A stretch of 43,401 bases of DNA from an uncultured Prevotella sp. Its GTDB lineage: Bacteria > Bacteroidota > Bacteroidia > Bacteroidales > Bacteroidaceae. Within the stretch, counting starts at the first letter, position 1; the number at the start of each line of letters is the position of its first letter. The stretch lies in NCBI GenBank assembly GCA_900553465.1, contig USDT01000024.1:1-43401 (forward strand), given 5' to 3'. Positions 1 to 8,400 of this stretch are shown piece after piece. A program made the translations under genes and the position numbers. The notes beneath the pieces were generated by a model that searched no databases, was not told the DNA's origin, and saw only the letters and a program-made list of their open reading frames with translations.

Positions 1-30
1 TGCAATGCGGGAGAGTAGGTAGCCGCCTTC
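1..30 (+). rRNA. rrf: 3' end of 5S ribosomal RNA (truncated by window)
   Basis: The first bases carry the conserved 3' portion of a bacterial 5S rRNA: a GGGAGAGTAGGT core followed by the GCCGCC that would close the terminal helix with the (unseen) 5' end. A strong intrinsic terminator begins nine bases later, as expected at the end of an rRNA operon. Only about 28-30 nt are present, so the exact 3' end is estimated. Confidence 0.85.
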
Positions 31-38
31 TTTTAGAT

Positions 39-83
39 GAGGGACGTTCCAAGGATAAAGATCCGGAACGTTCCTCTTTTTTT
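39..83 (+). terminator. Intrinsic terminator of the rRNA operon
   Basis: A 12-bp stem (bases 39-50 with 65-76, one G-U pair) is topped by a further 4-bp helix (53-56 with 61-64) and followed directly by seven T residues (77-83). It lies just after the 5S rRNA end and would stop rRNA transcription. Confidence 0.9.
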
Positions 84-642
84 GTTCTATAATTTATTGT
101 CGGTGCAGGAGGCCGCGGTCATTGTCCTGTTACGCGTCCGGTTATTTATACTTCCTACCACCTGTTATAATAATATATATATGTGTTTATGTCTGCGGAA
201 TATTATGTATTATTTTGCTCATCTTTATTGTATGTAAGCCTGTTATATGTATTGATGATTAGTTTGTATATGCTGATATGCATACTTGGTTATGAGCAGT
301 GATAAGATTTAGTCCGTCGAAATATATTTAAACGGGATATATAAGCAACGATCAGTACATGTATTTTCATAAAATGTAGTATTAAGTATGAGGCAATATT
401 TCTTTAATATTTTATGTATCAATATGAGATGGTTGCTTTTCGAATTATTAAACCATTAAAAAATGTTCTAATTGTCTAATTTAGGATAATCCTTTTAGTG
501 CGAGATATGTTACAGTTTGTATATATTGTTTAAGTGTATTTGAAAAAGATCTCTGAATGGGTATAGTTTATCTTGTTTTAATTTAAGTATTTGATAATCA
601 AGGTTATAAAAGTGTATTTATGTCTTAATTTTTTACAATAGC
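84..642. other. Gene-free AT-rich intergenic region
   Basis: About 560 bases between the rRNA terminator and the next promoter. No reading frame here has protein-like composition; the longest open stretch starts inside the 5S/terminator and is not credible. I see no tRNA, repeat or strong hairpin. Confidence 0.6.
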
Positions 643-674
643 TTTGGCTGTCTACTATATTTTTTGTACCTTTG
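643..674 (+). promoter_or_regulatory. Bacteroidetes-type promoter for the transglycosylase-like gene
   Basis: A TTTG -33 box (643-646) is separated by 20 bases from a perfect TAnnTTTG -7 box (TACCTTTG, 667-674). This is the consensus of the primary sigma factor of Bacteroidetes. The predicted start site near 681 leaves a leader of roughly 150 nt before the chosen ATG at 829. Confidence 0.75.
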
Positions 675-828
675 CAGGTGTAAAAAATAAGGAGTAAATA
701 TTTATATTCCAAATTAGGAATGTTTTATTTGCGAAATTAACGAGAGCATTGTGCTGTGTATTCGTATTGTCATGACAGCACTTCCGGATTCGATTTGTAT
801 TGTCCGATGCTCCAAAATTTATATTATA

Positions 829-1266
829 ATGAGGAAAATAAAAAAGATTGTATTTATTGTTTTCTTTCTCTTGCTGCCTGTGGCAGTGTTTTCAAAGGAT
901 GACGAATCTGTTACAGATTTTAACTGGGAGCCAGTGATGGAAGCAATAATTCAAGTTGAGAGTGGAGGTGATGCAAAGGCTGTCAGTGGTAGTTCTTGCG
1001 GTGCGATGCAGATAACTCCAATTCTTGTGAAGGAATGTAATTTGATATTGAAACGCAGGAAAAGCAAGAAGCGTTACACGTTGAAAGATCGTTTCAGCAT
1101 AGCCAAATCAAAGGAAATGTTTCTGCTTATCCAATCGTATTTTAATCCTACAAATGACATTGAAAAGGCTATAAGATCGTGGAATGGAGGTATAAAATAC
1201 AGTGTGAAGCGTACCCAGCGTTATTTTGAAAAAGTAATGAAGATTTTGCCTTCATATATGGGTTAA
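829..1266 (+). CDS. Secreted lytic transglycosylase (SLT)-like protein
   Basis: A 145-residue protein with a Sec signal peptide (basic MRKIKK, then a hydrophobic stretch to about residue 21) and no lipobox, so probably periplasmic. After the signal comes a compact goose-lysozyme/SLT-like fold: an ESGG motif with the presumed catalytic glutamate at residue 44, a following GAMQITP segment that matches the G-x-MQ-x-P motif of lytic transglycosylases, and a late WNGG near residue 120. Such enzymes cleave the glycan strands of peptidoglycan. It is shorter than housekeeping Slt/MltE enzymes and has no LysM or other binding domain. The frame is open upstream from 751, but the ATG at 829 puts the signal peptide at the N-terminus. 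It is monocistronic, with its own promoter (643-674) and terminator (1335-1378). The family assignment is by motif; the substrate is inferred. Confidence 0.8.
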   Translation: MRKIKKIVFIVFFLLLPVAVFSKDDESVTDFNWEPVMEAIIQVESGGDAKAVSGSSCGAMQITPILVKECNLILKRRKSKKRYTLKDRFSIAKSKEMFLLIQSYFNPTNDIEKAIRSWNGGIKYSVKRTQRYFEKVMKILPSYMG

Positions 1267-1334
1267 GTCACTATTAAATTGAACATATCTGCACTGCCAG
1301 GAATAGAATTTCAGTGTAGAAACAATGGATAAGA

Positions 1335-1378
1335 CGGACTGTTGCTATATACAAAAGCAACAGTCCGATTTTTATTTT
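1335..1378 (+). terminator. Intrinsic terminator after the transglycosylase-like gene
   Basis: A perfect 12-bp stem (1335-1346 with 1356-1367), loop of nine bases, then a T-rich tail (1369-1378). It sits about 70 bases after the stop codon. Confidence 0.9.
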
Positions 1379-2482
1379 GTGGTTTGGTGATATTCAATTT
1401 TACGAATGTAATGTTAGTCGGGGGATAGAATAAAAGTATAATTGCGTATTGCAATATAGTCTGTTTGATGCTATAAGACGGTGCTTTCCGTACTGTAAAA
1501 GTTGTCTTTTCTGGTAATGAAAATACAATATGATGATTTATGGAAAAGAGAATAAAGTTTTAAAGGATATAATGGTATGTCAATATCTCTGTATTTCGAC
1601 TTTCTTATTCCTATTTTGAGAAATTTTTTGAAAAAAGATTTTACTGACAAAATGAATAAATATTCGGAATATTGTGTATGAAAATAAAAGGGAACTATGT
1701 GAGAAAACGATATTGCGGAATATTGTTGCAGTATGTCATACTGCTCGGCAGAAAGTCGATGGGGTTTGTTTTTTATTTATGAGGTACCGTATAGTGCCGG
1801 AACACTTACTGAAACATGTGATGATATAAACAGTAACGGTGCATTTTCTCAAGCAAGTTGCTAAAACCGATGAATCATGCATCAAAATATGGATCCGTAT
1901 ATTCCGTGTTCTTTCTCACGCCTCAAATCAGTACTTTTATAGAAAACTCAGATGGCGGATTCACGGATTTTCTTGACTTTTTTGACAAAATAAAATCGCA
2001 AAAGAGATGTGAGAAAATTGTTAAGATGGCGGTAAAAAAGGCCAGTTCAGGCCGTATAGATTTTTATGTACCCTGCAGTGGAGTGAGGAATGGTGCAGCT
2101 GGTATTCTGATGAAGCCTGTTTCAGCATCTGTTTACGCCTGTTTCATGGTGCGATATAGTGTATTTGGGGCCATGAAATGGACAATATCACGTCATGAAA
2201 TGGTGCTTTTTGTATGGTGGAAAAATTCTTCTTGAATGTAAGTTGCTGATGTTCAACTTTTTGAGTAAAGTTCTTATTTCTTGCGTATTTGCGTCTGAAG
2301 GAGTGTCTGTGCAATAAATACTTGCTAATTTTTTTTTGGTAGAACAGAAAACTCGGATGGAAAATCGGCTCATCCTATAAATTGTGGTGAAGAAATAAAA
2401 AATTATCTTTTCATCATGAGTCACTATATCTATAGGGTAGGCCGTCGTTATCTCTTATGGAACAACCATAGCCATGTAAAAT
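1379..2482. other. Gene-poor intergenic region with small repeats
   Basis: About 1.1 kb without a convincing gene. A 125-codon open frame (1858-2235) exists, but its composition is irregular and its last third runs through short repeats: GCCTGTTTCA occurs at 2115-2124 and again at 2137-2146, followed by TTTCATGG and CCATGAAA inverted copies up to about 2210. I treat the frame as non-coding. A weak 6-bp hairpin lies at 2240-2259. Confidence 0.5.
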
Positions 2483-2514
2483 AAAAAAACAGACATTTTT
2501 ATTTATGTCTGCTT
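2483..2514 (-). terminator. Intrinsic terminator of the initiator tRNA gene
   Basis: On the minus strand a roughly 10-bp stem (2505-2514 with 2487-2496, one G-U pair) is followed by a T run, seen as the A run 2483-2489 on the plus strand. It begins seven bases beyond the tRNA 3' end. Confidence 0.75.
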
Positions 2515-2520
2515 TAATAG

Positions 2521-2593
2521 TTGCGGAGGCAGGACTCGAACATGCGACCTCCAGGTTATGAGCCTGGCGAGCTACCAACTGCTCCACTCCGCG
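2521..2593 (-). tRNA. Initiator tRNA-fMet (anticodon CAU)
   Basis: Full cloverleaf of 73 nt without an encoded CCA. The anticodon loop reads CUCAUAA. Initiator identity is supported by the unpaired C1-A72 at the top of the acceptor stem and by the A11-U24 pair in the D stem, both bacterial initiator hallmarks. The anticodon stem has A29-U41 rather than the common G29-C41, so the usual three G-C pairs are reduced to two. The T stem appears to contain a U52-C62 mismatch. It has its own promoter (2639-2670) and terminator (2483-2514). Confidence 0.93.
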
Positions 2594-2638
2594 ATGTAAT
2601 GTTTTGTTTGTTGCAATGTCATTTCTGATTTGCGAGTG

Positions 2639-2670
2639 CAAAGGTACTGCTTTTTGTTGAATTATGCAAA
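2639..2670 (-). promoter_or_regulatory. Promoter of the initiator tRNA gene
   Basis: On the minus strand a TTTG -33 box (2670-2667) is followed after 20 bases by TACCTTTG (2646-2639), the exact Bacteroidetes consensus. The predicted start lies about 40 bases upstream of the tRNA. Confidence 0.8.
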
Positions 2671-3144
2671 TTATAATGGCATTATTTTTTATTTTTATGC
2701 AAAATATCTATATGAGAATAACGGAATACTTAATGCTACTTTACGGATGTTTGTATGGAATATTTTTTACATTTTGCTGTTTATCAGTGTGTTATGAAAT
2801 GCAATAACGTAATTTATCCGTCTGTATGTTCATTATATTCTTGAGGTATACATTCTGTGCAGATCTGTATAAATGTAGTTAATGTCAGCTGTTTCCTTGC
2901 CGGATACCATCAGTATGCTCGTATTATTTAAAATGCATTTCCGACATTTTTTATGTATTTACAGTCATTCCAGGTGTATAATGAAGTTAATGTTTTTCAT
3001 TTTGTTTTCCTTCTTTTTACACTGTCACAGAGCTTAGTTCTTGGGCCTCATATGTTGTTATAAAACATGTGTCAGCAGTTTTTCTGCGTTTTCTCTATGA
3101 TTTAATGCATGTTGGCATAAAAAACATAAAACCGCATATATTTA
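2671..3144. other. AT-rich intergenic region
   Basis: About 470 bases between two divergent transcription units (initiator tRNA on the minus strand, tetR-fabG on the plus strand). I see no gene, tRNA or strong hairpin here beyond the flanking promoters. Confidence 0.55.
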
Positions 3145-3176
3145 TTTGCATATATAAAATTAATATTTTATTTTTG
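3145..3176 (+). promoter_or_regulatory. Promoter for tetR-fabG
   Basis: A TTTG -33 box (3145-3148), 20 bases, then TATTTTTG (3169-3176) matching TAnnTTTG. The predicted start near 3182 gives a leader of about 50 nt before the tetR ATG. Confidence 0.7.
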
Positions 3177-3230
3177 CACATGTAGTCCAGTATGTGCATA
3201 CGGATAAAACGAACGAAATAATAATGATGT

Positions 3231-3824
3231 ATGTCAGTATCTAAAACGCGTCAGAAACTTGTGGATGTGGCCCGGCAGTTGTTTGCAAAAAACGGAATTG
3301 CCAATACGACAATGAATGACATTGCTGTTGCTTCGGGTAAGGGACGCCGTACGCTTTACACATATTTTAATAGGAAGGAAGATGTTTATTCGGCAGTTAT
3401 AGAGTCGGAGTTGGAACGTCTGTCCGATAAGCTGGATGAGGTGGCTGCCATGAAGATACGACCCCAGGACAAGATAATCAAACTCATTTATACGCATCTC
3501 TGCATGATCAGGGAGACTGTAGTGCGCAATGGCAATCTGCGTGCGGAGTTCTTCCGAAATATTTGGATGGTAGAGAAAGTGCGTAAGAATTTTGATGAGG
3601 ATGAAATAGAACTTTTCCGTAAGGTATATGCCGAAGGTAAGGCTGACGGAGAGTTCGATATAGAAGACGTGGATCTTGTTGCCGACATCACACATTATTG
3701 TATAAAAGGTTTGGAAGTACCGTTCATATACGGTCGACTGGGGCACGGCATGACAGAGGAGGCAAGCAAGCCGCTTGTGGCCAAGGTGGTGTATGGCGCT
3801 CTTGGGAAAAACACCGCAAAATGA
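3231..3824 (+). CDS. TetR/AcrR-family transcriptional regulator
   Basis: A 197-residue protein with a classic N-terminal TetR helix-turn-helix (about residues 8-54), including ARQLFAKNG, then GRRTLYTYFNRKEDVY covering the recognition helix and the start of helix 4. The remaining 140 residues form the variable ligand-binding/dimer domain, which does not reveal the effector. Length is normal. It is followed 38 bases later by fabG on the same strand, and both probably share the promoter at 3145-3176. This suggests that it may regulate a fatty-acid or ketone reductase step, or simply itself, but no operator palindrome was firmly identified. The family call is solid; the regulatory target is inference. 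Confidence 0.92.
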   Translation: MSVSKTRQKLVDVARQLFAKNGIANTTMNDIAVASGKGRRTLYTYFNRKEDVYSAVIESELERLSDKLDEVAAMKIRPQDKIIKLIYTHLCMIRETVVRNGNLRAEFFRNIWMVEKVRKNFDEDEIELFRKVYAEGKADGEFDIEDVDLVADITHYCIKGLEVPFIYGRLGHGMTEEASKPLVAKVVYGALGKNTAK

Positions 3825-3862
3825 CAATTCACAGTATAGTTTATTTATAAATAAAAAGAAAA

Positions 3863-4609
3863 ATGGGACTTTTAACAGGTAAGACGGCTCTTATTACAGG
3901 AGCTGCGCGCGGTATCGGAAAAGCAATCGCGCTGAAATTTGCATCAGAAGGTGCAAACATTGCATTCACCGACCTTGTTATTGACGAGAACGGAAAGGCT
4001 ACAGAGGCTGAGCTTCTGGCGTTGGGCGTCAAGGCAAAGGGATATGCAAGCAACGCTGCAATCTTCGGTGAGACAGAAGAACTCGTGAAGAAAGTACACG
4101 AAGACTTCGGCAGCATCGATATCCTCGTGAACAACGCAGGTATAACCAAGGACGGTCTGATGATGCGTATGACAGAGACACAGTGGGACGCAGTTATCGC
4201 CGTTAACCTCAAGTCGGCGTTCAACTTCATCCACGCCTGCACACCTATCATGATGCGTCAGAAGAGCGGTTCCATCATCAATATGGCATCTGTTGTAGGA
4301 GTTCATGGCAATGCCGGACAGAGCAATTACGCTGCCTCAAAGGCTGGTCTGATTGCACTTGCAAAGAGTATCGGACAGGAAGTGGGCAGCCGCGGCATAC
4401 GTGCCAACGCCATCGCTCCGGGCTTCATCGACACTGCTATGACACAGGCTCTGCCAGACAACATCCGTGCCGAGTGGATCAAGAAGATCCCATTGCGCCG
4501 TGGTGGAACAGTTGAGGACATCGCAAATGTTGCTACATTCCTCGCATCAGACATGTCTTCTTATGTTACCGGTCAGGTAATACAGGTTGACGGCGGTATG
4601 AACATGTAA
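3863..4609 (+). CDS. fabG: 3-oxoacyl-[acyl-carrier-protein] reductase (SDR family)
   Basis: A 248-residue classical short-chain dehydrogenase/reductase. The Rossmann TGxxxGIG motif is at residues 12-19, NNAG at 90-93, and the catalytic set N115, S143, Y156 and K160 is complete. The C-terminal PGFIDTAMT and VTGQVIQVDGGM segments are typical of FabG, which reduces 3-oxoacyl-ACP to 3-hydroxyacyl-ACP with NADPH in cytoplasmic fatty-acid elongation. Length and motifs fit FabG closely, although other SDRs acting on small ketones share them. It lies downstream of a TetR regulator rather than in a fab cluster with acpP or fabF, so it could be a second, regulated copy. Its codon use is richer in C-ending codons than the neighbours, consistent with high expression. 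Confidence 0.9.
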   Translation: MGLLTGKTALITGAARGIGKAIALKFASEGANIAFTDLVIDENGKATEAELLALGVKAKGYASNAAIFGETEELVKKVHEDFGSIDILVNNAGITKDGLMMRMTETQWDAVIAVNLKSAFNFIHACTPIMMRQKSGSIINMASVVGVHGNAGQSNYAASKAGLIALAKSIGQEVGSRGIRANAIAPGFIDTAMTQALPDNIRAEWIKKIPLRRGGTVEDIANVATFLASDMSSYVTGQVIQVDGGMNM

Positions 4610-4626
4610 TTGCTGACACACTCATT

Positions 4627-4675
4627 ATGCATGATCCGTAAGATAGGCGCTGGGCGCATCTTATGGATTGTGCAT
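4627..4675 (+). other. Large hairpin between fabG and the pseudouridine synthase
   Basis: Bases 4627-4644 pair with 4658-4675 over 18 consecutive positions (three of them G-U), followed by a two-base bulge, a GCGC/GCGC helix and a TGG loop. The tail is AT-rich but lacks a clean T run, so it may be a weak terminator, an mRNA processing or stability element, or a structure controlling the next gene, whose ATG lies 18 bases downstream. Confidence 0.7.
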
Positions 4676-4693
4676 AAATATTTATTATAATAA

Positions 4694-5368
4694 ATGAAGG
4701 TTTTATACGAAGACAATCATATCATCGTTGTAAACAAGGACAGCGGAGAGATAGTGCAGGGTGATAAGACCGGCGATACGCCGTTGTCGGAGACAGTTAA
4801 GGAATACATCAAGGTCAAATATAATAAACCCGGCAATGTGTTTCTCGGTGTTGTCCATCGCCTCGATCGTCCGGTGTCGGGCGTTGTGGTGTTTGCCAGA
4901 ACATCGAAAGCATTGTCACGACTCAACGAGATGTTCCGCAATGGTGATGTCCATAAAACCTATCTGGCGCTTACTGCCGGCCGTCCTCCGAAAACAATGG
5001 ATACACTTACCGGCTGGCTTGTGCGCAATGAAAAACAGAATAAAAGCTATTGCTACGACCACGAGGTGCCCGGTTCGAAGAAGGCGGTGTTGTGCTATAA
5101 AGAAGCCGGCCACACAGACAATTACACATTGCTGGAGGTGGAGCTGAAGACGGGGCGCCATCATCAGATACGCTGTCAGCTTGCTTCAATAGGATGCCCT
5201 ATAAAGGGCGACCTCAAATATGGAGCGCGACGCAGCAATCCGGACGGAAGCATATCGCTCGTCTCGGCCAATATCACATTTGTACACCCCGTATCCAAAC
5301 AGCTTATGAGCTTCGATGCTATACTTCCGGATGAGCCGTTGTGGCGTGGAATAGTGCGCAAGGACTGA
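4694..5368 (+). CDS. RluA-family RNA pseudouridine synthase
   Basis: A 224-residue single-domain enzyme. The RluA signature HRLDRPVSG is at residues 55-63, with the catalytic aspartate at 58, and the late TGRHHQIR motif at 153-160 is intact. There is no N-terminal S4 RNA-binding domain, so it resembles the short RluA/TruC-like group rather than RluC or RluD. It converts specific uridines in rRNA or tRNA to pseudouridine. The exact target cannot be read from the sequence. It follows fabG after 84 bases that contain a large hairpin, and ends 71 bases before tamB. It may be co-transcribed with either neighbour. Confidence 0.9.
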   Translation: MKVLYEDNHIIVVNKDSGEIVQGDKTGDTPLSETVKEYIKVKYNKPGNVFLGVVHRLDRPVSGVVVFARTSKALSRLNEMFRNGDVHKTYLALTAGRPPKTMDTLTGWLVRNEKQNKSYCYDHEVPGSKKAVLCYKEAGHTDNYTLLEVELKTGRHHQIRCQLASIGCPIKGDLKYGARRSNPDGSISLVSANITFVHPVSKQLMSFDAILPDEPLWRGIVRKD

Positions 5369-5439
5369 TGCGGCCCTCCGGACTGTACTTGTGCGACAAA
5401 TGCCTCTGAATACGATGTCCCCGACTTACAGACAAAGAC

Positions 5440-8400
5440 ATGCCAATGAAGAAAATCTTTAAAAGGATACTTATAGTTTTGCTCATACCGGTCATGATGT
5501 TTTTCATTGTGGCCGTGCTCTTGTATATACCTCCAGTTCAAAACTGGATTGTAAGGCAAGTCGTATCTTCTGCGTCGGAAAAAACTGGTTTTGACATAGC
5601 TGTCGACAATGTACGGTTGGCATTTCCGCTCGATCTGAGCGTCAATGGTGTGAGCGTTTTGCAGCCTGTTGACTCGCTCTCAAATAAGAAAGACACCATC
5701 GCAAGTGTACGCAATATTATTGTGGACGTGAGACTTCTGCCATTGTTCAGAAGTCAGGTCGAAATTGATCGCCTTAGTTTGAGTGATGTCATTCTCAATA
5801 CAGCCGGACTTGTTGAGAGTGCACGCATACGCGGAACGCTCGGTAGTCTTGAGCTTATGAGTCATGGCATAGATCTTAATAAGGAAACTGTGCGAATAAA
5901 CGATGTGTCTCTCGCCGATGCTGTTGTGGACGTGGCATTGAGCGACAGTGTGCCCGAAGATACCACTAAGAGCGAGAATTTCTGGAAAATATGTGTCGAC
6001 AATCTTGACATATCGCGCACTTCTGTCACTGTTCACATGCCAGGCGATACGCTTCGGGTATCTGCTTACATGGACAGTATGAATGCCGGAAACGGCAACT
6101 TCGATCTTCATGACGGCAAATATACTGTTGGACGTTTTGGCTGGAAGAACGGAAAAATTACCTACGACAATAAATTTGAGAAGCCGGTGGCCGGTCTTGA
6201 TTACAATCACATAGCGCTTTCCGGCCTTAATCTGTCTGTAGATTCAATTTATTATCATGATTCTGCATTAAGCCTTCGAATGAAGGAGTGCGCTTTTTAC
6301 GAGAAGAGTGGCATACGTCTGAACGAACTGAGTGGATCCGTTTCTCTTGATTCTGTCCGGCTGAAGGTGCCCGATTTCCGTCTGCGCACGAGCGAATCAT
6401 CATTACGTGCACGTGCGGATGTCGTGTTCAATGCTTTGTCTGGCAAATCAGCAGGCAAACTCAATGTCTTGCTTGATGCTTCGTTTGGTAAGCAGGATTT
6501 GTCACGTTTTATGGCTTCTATGCCTTCCGCCTTCATGCGTAGTTGGCCAAATTATCCGCTTACGCTGAAAGCTTCAGTGACAGGCAACATGAAACGTGCG
6601 AGTCTTGACGGTGTTGTAATCAATCTTCCTACAGCTTTCAGTGTGAGCGGTAAGGGACGGTTTACGAATATAAATGATAACAAGAAACTCGGAGCAGACC
6701 TTAACATGAAGGCCAAGACATATAATATGGACTTCGTGACAGCTCTTGTCGGCAGCCCTTCACTGCGCATTCCAAAAGGCATATCCATTGACGGACGTCT
6801 TATGGCCAGAGGAACAAAATATGACGTGGATGTTGTTGCATCTGAGGGTGGCGGAAAACTGAAACTGTCGGCGGCCATGAATACAGATGGTATGTCTTAC
6901 GAAGCCAAGGCCGAAGCCGATAAATTGAACATAAGTCACTTCCTGCCATCTTTGGCTTTCAAACCGTTCTCCGGCAATATCAGTCTTTCTGGAAAGGGCA
7001 CGGATATTCGTTCTTCACGCACACGTTTGAATATTAATGCAGAAGTGTCTGATTTTGTTTATTCAAACTACGATCTTTCGGGCATGACATTCACTGCCAG
7101 TCTGGATAAAGGCAAGGCTCGCGCAACTCTTGACAGTCATAATAAGTTGCTTGACGGAAATGTGGCTCTTGACGCTATGATGAGTCATAAGAATCTGCAG
7201 GCAAATTTGTTGTGTGATATAAAGAATATCGACCTTTACAGACTTCAGGTATTCGATGTTCCAGTGGATTTGTCTTTGAATGCGGACATTAATTTTGCAA
7301 CCAATTTCAGAAAGAATCATAGCGTTAGCGGAAGCATACGCAACATTGCTCTGACGGACAGTGCGCGTGTATATACGCCGGAGGATGTACTGATAAGAGC
7401 ATTCACCCGTACCGACTCCACTTTGGCTATAGTGAAAAGTGGTGATTTCGATATGATGATAAGTGCTTCTGGTGGTTATGAGAAACTTATGCGCAATGGT
7501 AAGGGGCTCTTGGGTGAGATTGGCAAACAGTTGAAAGAGCGTTATATCGATCAGGTGCGGTTGCGTGAATATTTCCCGCATATGAGATTCCATTTCTGTG
7601 CCGGCCGTAACAATTTCTTCAGCCGTTCGTTGAAGAAGTTCGGCTATGACATGAAACATGCGCAGATGGATTTACGTTCATCATCGTTTGATGGAATAAA
7701 TGGAAACATTGCGGTCGATTCGCTTGTTGTTTCAGGTGTGCGGCTTGATACAATAAGGTTTGCTGTAAATTCTGATTCAGTCCAGACTGATTTTAATGGA
7801 CAGGTTCGCAACGGACCGGGAAATCCACAATACGTGTTCAACACTCTTTTCCGTGGAGCATTATATGAACGTGGTGTCTATTTTGGCGTACGCATGTACG
7901 ACGACAAGGACAGGGTGGGTGTGTCCATCGGTCTTGATGCGGCAATGGCAGAAAATGGAATCCGTATCCGCCTTGGAAGCAAAGGAACGCCAATACTTGG
8001 TTTCAAACCGTTTGAGATAAATAAGGACAATTATCTGTTGTTTGGCGACGATCGGCGCATATCTGCAAATCTCAGTCTCAGGGCCGAAGACGGCATGGGT
8101 ATCCGTGTTTACACAAACGACAGTACGGAAGCTCTTCAGGACATGACAGTGGCTTTGGTCAAGTTCAATCTAGAAGAAGTACTTTCTGTGATACCATATA
8201 TTCCGAAGATGTCCGGAATAATGAACAGTGACTTCCATATTGTGAGCACGGTTGATGAGAAAAATATTTCATCGTCTGTCACTATAGATGATTTTGTGTA
8301 TGAAGGGAACCGCATAGGCAATATTGCGAGTGATTTTGCATATATGCCCAAAGAGGACGGCAGCCATTATGTTGATGGATTCCTGTCTTGTGATGATGTG

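Noticed and set aside
37..237. A 66-codon frame at the window start
   Set aside because: It begins inside the rRNA-operon terminator and has no protein-like features.
1858..2235. A 125-codon open frame in the gap before the initiator tRNA
   Set aside because: No recognisable domain, no promoter or start-site support, and its last third is made of short nucleotide repeats (GCCTGTTTCA, CCATGAAA), so it is more likely non-coding.
3234..3827. A 197-codon open frame exactly antisense to tetR, nearly the same length
   Set aside because: Its composition (many H, C, Y and I residues without motif) is typical of a reverse-strand shadow, it has no promoter, and the plus-strand frame is a clear TetR protein.
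7063..7659. A 198-codon minus-strand frame inside tamB
   Set aside because: Embedded in a continuous tamB reading frame and without motifs; long antisense frames are frequent here because of codon composition.
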